A program made the translations under genes and the position numbers. This document shows, in pieces, positions 11,516 to 25,629 of a stretch of DNA of 64,000 nucleotides. The stretch is taken from NCBI GenBank assembly GCA_963921795.1, contig OY997652.1:58268919-58332918 (forward strand), read 5' to 3'. Within the stretch, counting starts at the first letter, position 1. Each line of letters begins with the position of its first letter. The notes under the pieces are model-generated. The model was not told where the DNA came from, did no database searches, and saw only the letters and a program-made list of their open reading frames with translations. This stretch comes from Nannobrachium achirus. Taxonomy: Eukaryota; Chordata; Actinopteri; Myctophiformes; Myctophidae.

Positions 11516-11728
11516 CTCCACAGGTCGCCTCGCAATGATCACTGTCAGCAGTGAATTCAGTGTCAGATTCAAGTTTAACTTCAACTTCAGCACAGTGTGA
11601 AGAGATGTCTTCAACATCGACTTCACTTTTCACTGCCAGTAATGTCAACATTGACCCATCAGGCTCTTCTGGTCCTTGAAGTAGCTCCTCCTGTTCTTCT
11701 TTAATGTGTGGAGGCACAATCAGGATAT
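11516..11728 (-). CDS. Acidic exon of the zinc-finger gene, copy proximal to the fingers
   Basis: A 213-base exon (71 codons) on the minus strand: acceptor CTCCTAG just above 11728, donor G|GTTAGT at 11515. It encodes ILIVPPHIKEEQEELLQGPE and a Glu/Asp/Ser-rich tail (VKSEVDVEDISSHCAEVEVK), the acidic, SUMO-site-like (IKEE, VKSE) segment that precedes finger exons in fish ZNF genes. Both ends are phase 1, matching the finger exon. An equal-length copy with a few substitutions lies at 19169-19381. Role inferred: a transcriptional effector/linker region. Confidence 0.75.
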
Positions 11729-11849
11729 CTAGGAGCATAAAAACAACATGACAGTCAACTCTGGATTCATGACTGTTAGAGATGCGCGGGTCAGGTTTTC
11801 TTCTTTCTTAACCCGCAACGCCTGCAGCCCGCACGTAATGTAAGAACAA

Positions 11850-13645
11850 TATACAAATCAACAAATCAAACAGGAAAGTTTGATATCTCTGGCTTATTAT
11901 TTGAATCAAAGAGAAAATCTCACACCTCCTACAGCCTTTCTGGTGGAGTTGATGAAACTGGTTCTTAATAGAAATATTTTTTAAAGCTATACTATGTAAC
12001 TTTTTTTATAAAACAAATCTTAAAATTGTCCTAACTGTTAAATCGCTAAAGTTTTAGAACCCCCACTCTGTTATTTTCAGCTTCTGAAGCCTTCTCTTTA
12101 TATGTTTTCTATGAGTTGTGAGGGGGGGAGAATTTCCCGGCAAAATGATGTCATCTCCCCCCGTCCAATCACAGCGCCGATCATACACCACCGGCCAATC
12201 ACAGCGAGTCTTGCTGTCTCTTCAGAAAATAGCTTCCCTTAGCAACTGTGTTTACATTGGTGAAGGAATCTTGCATGCTACTCCCTCAATTCTGGTCTAA
12301 AAATGACGGGAGACGGCTCTATGGATTCCTATCGGCGAGGTGGAGGCGGTCGCGGGGGTCGCGGTGGTCCGCGGACCCCCATTCCGGTGGTCCGCGGCGA
12401 AAAACGGCCGAAAAAAGCAATACTGCTACTGACCACTAGTTGAGCAGCTTCCACAGTACAGCTTTAAGTTAGATAATTCTTACTATTTACAATGCCAGGG
12501 TGTTAGCATGGGAAGCACCTGCTACCCCAACTATGCTAATCTGTTTATGGGAAAGTTTGAAGAAGACTTTGTGTACAATAACTATCCTTTTTCTACTCTG
12601 ATAAGATGTTGGTATAGATTCATCGTTTTGTATTTTCACTGGTTCTTTCGAACAGCTACAAGAGTTTAAGTCTTATATTAATTTAATGTATTTACCCTGG
12701 AGCACAGTAAGCAGTCTATTTATTTTATTGATGTAGTCATAACAAAGTCTGACAAACTAGACACGAGAGTGTATACGAAAGAAACAGATCGTAATAGCTT
12801 TTTGGCTTTCTCTAGCTATCACCCTCATGGCCTAAAAAAAGGTTTACCATACAGCCAATTGGTAAGGATTAAGAGAATTTGCAGTTCAGAAAATGCTTTT
12901 GAGGAACAGGCAGCTGAATTGTGCTCCAGGTTTGCAGAAAAAGGTTTAGTGCAGGCATTTTGAGTAACGCTTTACAGAGAGCAAGAGACCTTGACAGGAG
13001 AACTTTGTTAACTTCCAAACCACCCTCATCAAGATTAGCAAATAATAGAATTGTCTGTAAAACTACTTTTTCACCTGTTTCCAGAGATATCAGACAAAGT
13101 ATTGAGAAACATTGGCACATCTTGGCTAGTGACCGCAATGTTGGACAGGCTTTCAAAGACAAGCCTGTATTTGCCCACAAGAGGGCCAAAAATGTCAGAG
13201 ATAGAGAGAGCAGATCTCTATAATCCCCCTAAACATTTCATGTCCACCGTGCCCTCGGGCAACTTCCCTTGTCAGAATTGTATACACTGTAATGCTATGA
13301 TTAAAAGCCATTAGAGTCATTTTTACATCCACATCCTGGTAAAAACTATTTAGTTAAGGGCAGAATTACATGTAAAACTAAATATGTTGTGTACCTTTTG
13401 AAGTGTCCGTGTGGACTTTGTTATGTGGGGAAGACAATTAGGGAAACCAAAACGAGGTTCTCAGAAACCGCAAAACAAAGATGAAAAATCTTCAGTTGCT
13501 AGGCATTTTAATGCTGTGGGTCACGATGTCTGTACTTTAAGGTTCATGGGGATTGAGGTGGTAAACCCCTTGAAGAGAGGTGGGGATAGAGATAAGGCTT
13601 TATTGCAGAGGGAAGCCCTTTGGATTCACACCCTTACCCCAGGGT
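11850..13645 (+). pseudogene. Penelope-like element, copy 1 (RT plus GIY-YIG), first part
   Basis: Lies in the zinc-finger intron on the opposite strand. It reads ENLTPPTAFLVELMKLV (near 11910-11965), is interrupted by a MITE, and resumes at about 12480 with a RT region (YANLFMGKFEEDFVYNN, then WYRFI). The catalytic FIDD seen in copy 2 is destroyed here by an 8-bp deletion near 12625. Later pieces include YSQLVRIKRICSSENAF and KPPSSRLANNRIVCKTTF. A GIY-YIG endonuclease region follows (YVVYLLKCPCGLCYVGKT, about 13384-13435), then RHFNAVGHD and KRGGDRDKALLQREALWIHT. Frameshifts separate the pieces. RT plus C-terminal GIY-YIG is diagnostic of Penelope-like retroelements. Confidence 0.85.
11983..12466. 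mobile_element. MITE with AAAGCTATACTATGTAA-type ends, copy 1
   Basis: Inverted ends: aaagctatactatgtaac at the left, and at the right the complement of aaagctgtactgtggaagc. It splits the Penelope frame. The uninterrupted sequence exists in copy 2 (acattttaagttag near 19631), so the insertion junction is at a TTTAA/TTAA stretch. The interior has a CG-rich palindromic part around 12360-12400 (ggtggtccgcgg). Relatives: 20553-20800 (inverted), 30829-31230 and the 60150-60240 core. Confidence 0.7.
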
Positions 13646-15018
13646 TCCACTGGCGGCGTCGCGTTGCTCTGCGTCTTGACGGCGTCACATTGACGTCCGA
13701 CAGGCTCCACTGCAGCGCAGCGGCTGTGACTGTGAGGTATTCATTCTATGGCCAATATAGCCCATTTCCAAAACAACATGAAAATCACTTTCAAACAGGA
13801 ATAAAACTATTTGTGACCTGAATGTGAACGTATAGCGCACACTATGTTCAGCAGAGCAGCAATGCACCACTGACCACTTTGTTTTGTCATGATTATAGCC
13901 TGTTGTACATAATTTTATCAAAGTAGACCGCTGTAATTACATAAAAAAATATGCTACGATTTTTGGGACATCTAGTCACCCGCCTTGTGAATGGATAGCC
14001 AACAGCAGATACGCACGTGGGTCAGTGACGTGACGCCCCAAAAAATGTGTTTTTAAAAAAACTTTAAATTGCAGGCATAAAAGTTATTTACTTTTGTTCT
14101 ACTCACTCTCAACCTTATGGAAATACATTTTGTTTTTAGATATTTTATTGGAATCAGACTTTATTCAGCAGTTTGTTGTACTTGTGCCTAAAATCGTCAT
14201 ATGGTGTGACATGAAAATAATTGTTCATAAAATGAAAATGGAGTACATCTTTCTTAAGTTACTCACTTTATCAAAGTCCTTTATCATAACTAACCAGTGA
14301 TCCACTATAGTTTTTTGAAAATTAATTATATCTGTATATTTTTTTCATAATCGACACTCTGTGTGAGGCCCATGTTCATGATCTTACAACATATTTTAAA
14401 TGTATTCTGTCAAAACTTTCTCTAAAATTACACAAATATTTGTGACTCTTCCTGATAATATTCTCTATGTAATCCATAAACATTTTTTTGGTTTAATCAT
14501 TAATAAAGGTATGATTTTTCACTATTTGGAATGTCACACCAAATGATTTAGTGTCACACCGTATGATCATATCTTCATGTGTCAAAGCAAACTGTGTTTT
14601 AACCTACCTATTTGTGAGTACTGAACTTTACTGATTGATTAAACAATTACCCAGGATAACATGGCCTTAATATTTCTGAACAGGATATTATTGTAGGGCT
14701 TTAACATGGGATAAGAAAGAATTGTAGTAGTAGATGGATGATGAGGATGTGCACAGGAATGCTACGCACACCTAAGTCTTCTGCCGGCCCACGGCAGAAG
14801 GATCCTAAAGAGACAATAAGGCGCATAGCCACACTTGGAGCCAAGGCAACATTTTATTAACACCAATTAGTGGAAACAGAACTCAGCATTCAGGTAAATT
14901 GCTTTTTTCCGAAGTCTCCTGAACTTGAACACAGCATTTTGTGTTGAACAAATGTAATTAGGAATCATGACATTACACCACATCTCCACTAGCTAAAGAG
15001 TGCTGGGTTGCGCAACTC

Positions 15019-15085
15019 CGAAAATAGCTGATCTACAAGCTCTCGCAGCACAATGTGTTGAGAGCTTGTAGATCAGCTATTTTCG
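15019..15085. repeat. Perfect 25-bp inverted repeat hairpin
   Basis: cgaaaatagctgatctacaa (continuing gctct) pairs exactly with agagcttgtagatcagctat (continuing tttcg) around a 17-base loop. The arm motif recurs elsewhere in the window (see findings). Confidence 0.85.
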
Positions 15086-15164
15086 CTAGTTTTGTCTCGG
15101 GTCCTACCTTAACACTGTCCACTGTCCAGTCCAGTGAGTGAAAGTACAAAAGTATTAGATCAGA

Positions 15165-15371
15165 TTAGATTATACATTTAGACTGCCTGTACATCAGCCA
15201 GTCGTATTTGGTGAGGGTAGCAAACCGGCTGCCTTGTTGCGGTTCTGCTATGCCACAGACAACCTCCTGCTCTTCGTAGAAAATGCAGTCTCGCCCCTTT
15301 GGCTCCTCTCTCCTTGCTGGGTAATTGTTTAGTTTCTCCCTGTACTTTCTCGTTCTCTCAGCACTTGTCAT
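15165..15371 (-). pseudogene. Short N-terminal remnant of a transposon-encoded protein
   Basis: A 68-residue frame starting MTSAERTRKYREKLNNYP, an Arg/Lys-rich opening common in fish transposon-derived proteins. It lies centrally in the 13641-16682 element. A possible donor just after the frame was not established, and no catalytic domain follows. The family assignment is tentative. Confidence 0.35.
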
Positions 15372-16694
15372 TTTCCAGCTGACAAAAGAAAATGGAATGT
15401 ATAGTTTAAGACAAAGGGAAAATATTGTTTAGATTGAAACAATATGTTAAGGTTTCTGTGAAGGGGTTTCTGCTCTGTCTGATGAATTTGAAGTATCACT
15501 GAATGAAGCTAAATTACATTTTATGTAAAAATGTTTAGAACAAATGTTTAAATGTACAAAAAGAAACATGGAACTTTGTTATTTATTGTTATATCTGTAG
15601 TTAAATACAGTATAAATCATATGGTGTGACAATCAAGTCATATGGCGTGACAAGCAGACATGTCACACCATTATGATTAAGTGTCACACCATATTACGTT
15701 TTCTGCATTTAGGTTTACCTTGGGGCTACTATGTACACATTAGCATGCTAACAGCATGCTAGCTATAACAAAGCAACCTAGATCTACATGGAAATATGAC
15801 CAAAACTTCAAATAACTTAATGAAAAGGTGTCACACCAACAGACATCCAAAGTGGTGAGTTTGTCAAAGTTTCAACAAGATGGCATTTCATGAAAATGTT
15901 AAAATCATAACTCACCTCAGACACCTGTCTTGCAGTTGTGCTGGGAGTGCTGAATAGCCTTACAGAAGAAGGACCTCTCTAGCCAATAGGTGTCCAAATA
16001 ATTGCCTGTTTAATTTGTCCAAACTAGTGTCACACCAAATGATTTTGGTTTGGGGGACAAAATGTTTTTGATCAGAAATTACTGAAAACATTATGCTTTG
16101 ACTTTGAAAAGATATAGGCTCACAAATAGACATTTTTTTAGCCTAAATTCATTTTCAAATGATTTTTAGCAATTCTTTTTCTTAGTTTTATTCAAGTTCC
16201 CACTTTGAGAAACAAGGTCAGGACAGTCAAACCATATGAGTTTTGTCATGTTTGGTTGAAAATTCTGAAGAAATGAGGAATGAAATGTTTTAATCTTGAG
16301 TAAGTTCACATAAAGCTTAATGTCCTGCACAATATTCAGAAGGTTTTTGACAAATATATTTTTTATTTATACATGTTTGACACCGAGGACAGCGAAAACG
16401 TTACGTCACGTCAACCACCCACGTACAGTATAGACCTATAGCCCACATTTAAATATAGCCTACAATGCATTTATTCATATTTCATACATGACTGGACGTT
16501 GTGGACGCCGTCAAAAAATTGAACCGGGACGATTTTCGAGTTTGGTTTTGGACGCAGTCACCGGAGCGTCCGACGTTGACGTTCCCGTCGGCAGTGGAGC
16601 ACCCTTCATTGATTAAAACGGGAGCGTTCCCAGCGTTGATGTTGACGCGACGCTCGACGCGCCCGGTGGAGCCGGGGGGTAAGGGACTTAACGA

Positions 16695-17619
16695 TAGGGT
16701 TGGGTACCGAAATTCGTTACCGGGACAGAACCGATAAGGACATGACGGTTCCTGGGTACCCAAAAATTATATTTTCTTTCGGTACCGCTTATCGGTTCCT
16801 AGACGCACCAGTAAAAAAAAAAGACGTGCTATCCGTTCATCCGGCTACATTACATTACGTGCACTTCACAGGACAAGCCCTACACGGGCTACACTACGAA
16901 GGGCGCACACGCTGAATTGGGAAGCGGCTCTTGTATTCCTCCAACACACATACACACAAGCGCACACACAATCGGGGAACAACTGCTTTGCCACTCAGTC
17001 TAGTCAGTCAACAACAACAGCGATGCTAGCAAAATTAGCAGTCCATCCACCACAGTACAGCTGAGCCCTGCACAGCCACAGAGATACGTGAGATGGAGTC
17101 GAAACATTTATAACAGCGTGGCATTCATCTGAAAGACTGTAGGGCAACAGCAACAGTGCTTGCGGACCCCCGCGTGTCTCTCTGGGTTTTGATGCGACTG
17201 CGGGCTCAGCTCTCTGTCACTCGCTCGCTGAGCTGTGTTATTTTGTCAAATCTACGCTGGCAAATCTAACACTTCCGGTAGCCGATCTTTTCAGAATAAG
17301 ATGTTGCGCTAGCCGCAATAAGACTTCCAGGCGGTGGTCCGTTTTGTAATGCAATAATCCTTCCAGACGATGGTCGACTTTCATTTGTCATATTTCATTA
17401 AAACTGTAATTAAACATTCAAATTCAATTAAAAAATATATGTTTTAAATGATTAATTAAAACTGTAAATTAAACACTAAAATTAAATTAAAAAAAAAAAG
17501 TTTTTGTGTAAAAACCAAACCATTTTGGAACCGAAATAGGAACCGTTTGGAACCGTTACCGATAAGCAGAACCGAAACCGGAACCGGAATCGTAAAAATC
17601 CAAACGATACCCAACCCTA
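16695..17619. mobile_element. hAT-type non-autonomous transposon, 8-bp TSD
   Basis: Ends TAGGGTTGGGTACCG and CGATACCCAACCCTA are inverted repeats. They are flanked by the exact 8-bp duplication CTTAACGA at 16687-16694 and 17620-17627, the hAT hallmark. There are many internal GGAACCG/CGGTTCC words near both ends and no transposase frame. It interrupts the last codons of Penelope copy 1. The AGGGTTGGGTA terminus is a common fish hAT MITE end (from general knowledge). Confidence 0.9.
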
Positions 17620-18179
17620 CTTAACGAGGAGCTGTTATTGAGCTGCTTCTTGTGAAATTGGACATGTTGCCTGTCATGTCATTTGTTTAGCATTTAACAG
17701 ATGCTAACCTAGAGCGTGGTGCATCTTAACGGCGTCCTTCTTGTACATTCTTATTATTGTTTTATTTTTAACATTATCTATTTTTGGAATTGTTCACTCA
17801 CTGTAAGCCTTAGTATTGTTGGGTTTATCAACCTCTCAGATATAATAGATTTTCTAGTGTTTTCTTGTCTTAAAGGGTTTTTCTCTCTGTGACCTTAAAA
17901 TATTGTAAATATTTTGCATATATTTGATTATGTACTATTTACATGACTTGTTATCTATGTGAAACAAATGCATTACGTCATTTTCTAATTGCTAGTTTCT
18001 AATTGATTACAGCTTTGCTTTTTGATTGTGACGATTCCTATTTATTCGTCATTTCCTGTCATCTTGTTATTGCAATGCTGATGAAGACCTAGTTGGTCGA
18101 AACACGTCCGTTTTGAGCCTGTTGTGAGGTAAATAAAAACTTTTAAAAGGAGATTCCTTGGCCCGCAGATTAAAAAAAG

Positions 18180-18180
<1 letters not shown>
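17620..18180 (+). mobile_element. Penelope-like element copy 1, C-terminus and 3' UTR
   Basis: Resumes as NEELLLSCFL followed by TGA (17621-17653), then a 3' UTR containing gctgatgaagacctagttgg and aataaaaactt near 18130. The same UTR is found at 20276-20552 and 26757-26940 for copy 2. Confidence 0.75.
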
Positions 18181-19076
<896 letters not shown>

Positions 19077-19081
19077 TATAT

Positions 19082-19125
<44 letters not shown>
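19077..19125. repeat. (TA)n microsatellite
   Basis: About 48 bases of TA, at the same position relative to the acidic exon as 11393-11458. Confidence 0.95.
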
Positions 19126-19130
<5 letters not shown>

Positions 19131-19168
19131 TTTTTCCCACACAAGTAAGGCATGTGTTTAACACTGAC

Positions 19169-19381
19169 CTCCACAGGTTTCCTCGCAATGATCACTGTCA
19201 TCAGTGAATTCAGTGTCAGATTCAAGTTTAACTTCAACTTCAGCACAGTGTGAAGAGATGACTTCAACATCGACTTCACTTTTCACTGCAAATAATGTCA
19301 ACATTGACCCATCAGGCTCTTCTGGTCCTTGAAGTAGCTCCTCCTGTTCTTCTTTAATGTGTGGAGGCACAATCAGGATAT
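19169..19381 (-). CDS. Acidic exon of the zinc-finger gene, duplicate copy
   Basis: A 213-base minus-strand exon equal in length to 11516-11728: acceptor CTCCTAG above 19381, donor G|GTCAGT at 19168. It encodes ILIVPPHIKEEQEELLQGPE and ends DSDHCEETCG. No finger exon lies between it and the next copy. It is either an alternative or extra internal exon of the 33.7-10.6 kb gene, or a duplicated orphan. The phase-1/1 borders mean inclusion would not break the frame. Splice sites and frame are intact. Confidence 0.6.
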
Positions 19382-19479
19382 CTAGGAGCATAAAAACAAC
19401 ATGACAGTCAACTCTGGATTCCTGACTGTTAGAGATGCGCGGGTCAGTTCTTTTACGCCTGCAGCCCGCACGGAACGTA

Positions 19480-20552
19480 ACCTGCCCGCCCGCCCCGCAG
19501 AACAATATACAAATCAACGAATCAATCAGGAAAGTTTGATATCTCTGGCTTATTATTTGAATCAAAGAGAAAATCCCACACCTCCTACAGCCTTTCTGGT
19601 GGAGTTGATGAAACTGGTTCTTAATAGAAATACATTTTAAGTTAGAAAATTCTTACTATTTACAATGCCAGGGTGTTAGCATGAGAATTGGGAAGCCCCT
19701 GCTACACCAACTATGCTAATATGTTTATGGGAAAGTTTGAAGAAGACTTTGTGTACAATAACTATTCTTTTTCTACTCTGATAAGATGTTGGTATAGATT
19801 CATCGATGACGTGTTTTGTATTTTCACTGGATCGAACAGCTACAAGAGTTTAAGTCTTATATTAATTTAACAGTAGAATGCCTACAATTAAATTTACCCT
19901 GGAGCACAGTCTGCAGTCTATTTATTTTCTTGATGTAGTCATAACAAAGTCTGACAAACTAGACACAAGAGTGTATAGGAAAGAAAAGGTTTACCATACA
20001 GCCAATTGGTAAGGATTAAGAGAATTTGCAGTTCAGAAAATGCTTTTGAGGAACAGGCAGCTGAATTGGGCTCCAGGTTTGCAGAAAAGGGTTATAGTGC
20101 AGACATTTTGAGTAACGCTTGACAGAGAGCCAAGGACCTTGACAGGAGAACTTTGTTAGCTCCCAAGCCACCTTCATCAAGAGGAGCAAATAATATAATT
20201 GCCTGTGCAACTACTTTTTCACTTGTTTCCAGAGATATCAGACAAAGTATTGAGAGACATTGGCACATCTTAGCTAGTGAGGAGCTGTTATTGAGCTGCT
20301 TCTTGTGAAATTGGACATGTTGCCTGTCTTGTAATTTGTTTGGCATTTAACACCATTTAGATGCTAACCTAGAGCGTGTTGCATCCTAACGGCTTCCTTC
20401 TTGTACATTCTTATTATTATGTTTTATTTTTTAATATAGTCTATTTTTGAAATTGTTCACTGTAAGCCTTAGTATTGCTGGGTTTATCAACCTCTCAGAT
20501 ATAATAGACTTTCTAGTGTCTTCTTGTCTTAAAGGGTTTTTCTCTGTGTGAC
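19480..20552 (+). pseudogene. Penelope-like element, copy 2 (RT core retained)
   Basis: Parallel to copy 1. It reads NPTPPTAFLVELMKLVLNRN (to 19640), then MGSPCYTNYANMFMGKFEED, then CWYRFIDDVFCIFTGS with the catalytic FIDD at 19799-19810 intact. A frameshift follows near 19830, and the tail is collapsed: about 19980 skips the TDRNSFL part, and 20276 joins straight to the ELLLSCFL C-terminus. The GIY-YIG part is deleted. The 3' UTR continues to ~20552, where a MITE and the Harbinger element interrupt, and resumes at 26757. Confidence 0.8.
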
Positions 20553-20838
20553 TTAAAGCTATACTGTGTAAGATTCCCAACTAGTGGTCATTAGCCCTAT
20601 AGCAAACCGCGGTCGCGTCCACGTCTTTCGGCCGTTTTTCGTACCTTCAGACCCCCGCGTCTGCCTCCACCTCGCTGAGATACACACACACGGAGTTCTG
20701 TCATCAGCGCGTCATAGCTGGGGGCGGAGTCAAGCGTGGGGGATACAGAGCACCAACCCCATTAGTAGAATGGGTATTTCCGTGTTTTCAAATCCGATTT
20801 TTTAATAGTATAGCGATGTTTTAATTAATTGCAATGTC
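20553..20838. mobile_element. MITE (AAAGCTATACTGTGTAA end), truncated, inverted copy
   Basis: Starts ttaaagctatactgtgtaag and runs through actagtggtca and cggccgtttttcg, the complement of the right half of 11983-12466. Its other end is not recognised before the Harbinger element. Confidence 0.55.
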
Positions 20839-21061
20839 TTAAGCCCCTGATACACGTAGCAATTTTTTCATCAATATCAACCAGCAACAACAATGATCAA
20901 CGTTGACTTTTCATTTTTGCATTGAGACAGGTCAACCTCTAGTTATCTGAAAAAGGCAGATCATTAGCGCCATCTACTGGACAACATAACTGAAATCCTC
21001 CAATGACAGCCCTCTTTGGTGTCACGTGGTGTTTTGTCTCCTGAGAACATTTTCTGAAAAC

Positions 21062-23040
21062 ATGGCGGCTGCTCTACCGCAGTGGACAGAAGAAAAATAA
21101 CTCGACCTTATAACTTTTTATTCTGGTAAGTGGACATTTTGAGAACAACTGCTGGGTGAAAATGATTCAATACTGACTAAAAACGTATTTTAGGTGGTTA
21201 TTTGCCGTCAAATGTGTAATTGAGCGTATATATTTGTAAAAAGCAGACCCGCCGGGAGGATAGCCATAAATGATAACTCTTGTAGATAACCCTCCCCCTT
21301 TATCACTCTGGTAAAGTCCTCTACAAGGGTTATAATGTATGGCTAAACCGGGCGGACGCGCTTGTCTGCGATAAACAAACAGAACGTTCTGATAGTGCTG
21401 ACAGCCGTTCACAATATTATCTAACCGTCACAGAAACTATCATTATATTTAGGTATTTTGTGTTTGTTGTGTCATTACATGTCTTCAAAATAGCCCACAT
21501 CGTCGTAGTTGCACGCTGGTTCAAAAACCTCCCAGTGTGTGTTCTGTATTCATTGGGCCACCACGGAGCGATGCATATAAACTGCTCTGATTGTCTATCT
21601 TGCTTTAAAGCGTCATTATAGATACGTTAACGTTTTAAACCTGATAAAGGCTGTGACAAAAATACAAATGTGATCACTTGAGGGAGATGAGTGACATATT
21701 ATGATGGTGAACAGATTGGTTATGAAGTGCTGTCTGAAACCCTCTACTTGAGATGTGGGTAGGCTATGTGGAGGGGAGCTCTATAGTTCGATTTCACTAA
21801 TATTTATCTTCTATTACAAGTATCTGTATACATACTGTATATGTGTATATGTTATTCTGATTAAGTTTCAACAGTAGACTACTAAATCATATCTAATTAC
21901 CCCCCAGATAGAGGTACACATTTATTATCAAGTGATGGTTCATTGCTACTTATTCTTTTTGTTACATATAATTTTGGGAGTCCTTGACTTGAAATGTTTT
22001 GACAATAATACACTAGTGTGTCACTTTATCTGTCGATGAGATATATTAAAGTGTCAATATTATTATATTAATCCTTAATGATCACACCTTGCACTTGTCA
22101 TGTTGTGTTGTACAGAGAATGATGTATTGTGGAACCACAAGGCAAAGGTGTACAAAAGGCGAGACCTGAGAGCCAGGGCCCTGGAAACCATCAGGAGAAA
22201 GCTGTCTGAACATCAGCCGGTGCCTTTCACAGGTAAGATCAATACTTGTGTGAATGCTTTATTTGCCTGGTAGTAGAGGGAAGAGGCCCTAGGAGGGGTC
22301 CACACACTATTGTCTTTTCTGGATTGTTGTCATTCATAGGACATATAAAATAAAGATTGACTGATCCCACGGGAAAAAGTCAAAAACCTGTGGGGCCTGT
22401 GGGATTACTGGCTAGAACGACAGCATTTAAATTAGTGTTCCAAGTATACTAGGACCGTTTAATAAACATTCACATATCTATGCCTGCATGGTAATACTGT
22501 ACATTGTTTTTTGTTTGCTTGCTTACAGTTGCAGACATAACCAGCACATTTAAGAACCTGCGAACAGTGTTTCAGCGTGAACACAAGGCCGTCAACAGCA
22601 GCCAGAAGTCAGGCGCTGGAGCAGATGAAATCTACGTCTCCAAATGGAAGTTCTACAGACATTTACAGTTCTTGAGTGGTGTCGGGGAGCCAGATGAAAG
22701 CTCTGATAATCTCCCAATTCCCCCATCTCAAGCCTCAGATGAAATCCAAGCCCCTCACTCCCCAGCCCCCCCTGGCCCCTCCCCTCCCAGTCCCCTGTCC
22801 CCTGTGCCCTCCACTTCCAACAATGCGACTGAGCCAAAGCAGAAACGCAAAAAACCTGCTACAGACCGTGCTTTGGATGCAATGGACTTTGCTTTGGACT
22901 TTCTTAAAAAGCCAGCAGTCTCCAAACATGCAGGGTTTTTCAAATACATTGAAGAATGCTTGAATGACATGCCTGATGACAAAGTTAAAGTAATTAAAAG
23001 GAAAATGATTGAGACACTCCATACAGTTGCAGAGGAGTAA
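21062..23040 (+). pseudogene. Harbinger MADF-domain partner protein, three exons, one nonsense codon
   Basis: Exons 21062-21125, 22116-22232 and 22529-23040 (693 nt, 231 codons including the stop) have consensus GTAAG donors, TACAG acceptors and consistent phases. Exon 1 opens MAAALPQWTEEK and then has TAA at 21098-21100, followed in frame by LDLITFYS. Exon 2 gives ENDVLWNHKAKVYKRRDLRA. Exon 3 gives DITSTFKNLRTVFQREHK and VSKWKFYRHLQFL, completing a MADF (Myb/SANT-like) DNA-binding domain. A Pro/Ser-rich linker follows (22730-22830), then a basic KQKRKK patch and an acidic C-terminus resembling a BESS-like tail. In this superfamily the partner carries transposase to the nucleus and the TIRs. 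The single stop probably inactivates it; a sequencing error cannot be excluded. Confidence 0.85.
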
Positions 23041-23129
23041 TGAGTAATTTTAGCCACAGCCCTATTCTTGGGCAAACATTTGTAAATAATAGCTGATCTA
23101 CAAGCTTGCAGCGTTACATGCATTGTTTT

Positions 23130-23345
23130 TTTTTTACTTCAGATTTTTCTTCTACATAGTACTGTGTTCTGTTTTGTTTTTCATTCAATGTTATATGAGT
23201 TAAAGAGAAGTATTGTGTATTTCTGATATCTACTGCATAGTACTGTGTTCTGTTTTTCATTCAATGTTATATGAGTTAAAGAGAACTATTGTTTTCCTAT
23301 CTACTGCAAAGTACTGTGCTCTGTTTTTCATTCAATAAGTTAACG
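23130..23345 (+). repeat. Three tandem ~75-bp units inside the Harbinger element
   Basis: gtactgtg.tctgtttttcattcaatg recurs at about 23160, 23240 and 23314, with atatgagttaaagagaa spacers after the first two. It is related to the LINE 3' tails near 2000 and 37600, so a LINE-tail fragment was probably captured between the two Harbinger genes. Confidence 0.6.
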
Positions 23346-23619
23346 AGAAGTATCTCCTTGGAAATAAGCTGCAAGACTTTATTTTGGTTGACCTTGTACC
23401 AGTCAGGCATGAGCCACATGAGCCCAACACTGAAGCTGTACTGTAGTGCAAAGCTATTTGTATTGTTCTTAAAATAAATATTATACATTTCAGAAATGAA
23501 AACCTTTTTTATTTCATGTTTTATGACGGCTTATACACGTGTACACACAAATAATCAATTAAGATGAAACATTTTACGAAGCCAATTGCCAAAATAACAG
23601 TTTAAAGAATGTATGTAGG

Positions 23620-25440
<1,821 letters not shown>

Positions 25441-25629
25441 TTTCTCCAACTCTGGAAGTGATATACTGTAGGCTACAATTGTTTTTTTTACCAGAACAAT
25501 GCATCTTTATGGGAGCTGTTGCCTGTTGCCCAAAATACCAGTTGCCCTGTGTCTCGTCATGTTGCTCATTGATGTTGATGTTGCCTGTTGATGTTGCTGA
25601 AAAAAGTGCCTGGTGTATCAGGGGCTTTA

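Larger units (their letters stand above)
13641..16682. mobile_element. ~3-kb DNA transposon inserted in Penelope copy 1
   Basis: Inserted between the Penelope segment ending IHTLTP and the codons for its C-terminus. The left end cagggttccactggcggcg and the complement of the right end (ccggctccaccgggcgcg) form imperfect TIRs with further GACGTC/GACGC-rich subterminal words. The interior is AT-rich with many tgtcacacca/atggtgtgac words. The only coding trace is at 15165-15371. The target duplication is not resolved because of the C/G run at the junctions. Confidence 0.6.

Noticed and set aside
22504-23040. MADF protein starting at ATG 22504
   Set aside because: The first residues lie in the intron polypyrimidine tract; the acceptor at 22528 and upstream exons explain the domain better.
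22592-23123. Minus-strand frames opposite the MADF exon
   Set aside because: Shadows of the plus-strand coding exon, no domain.
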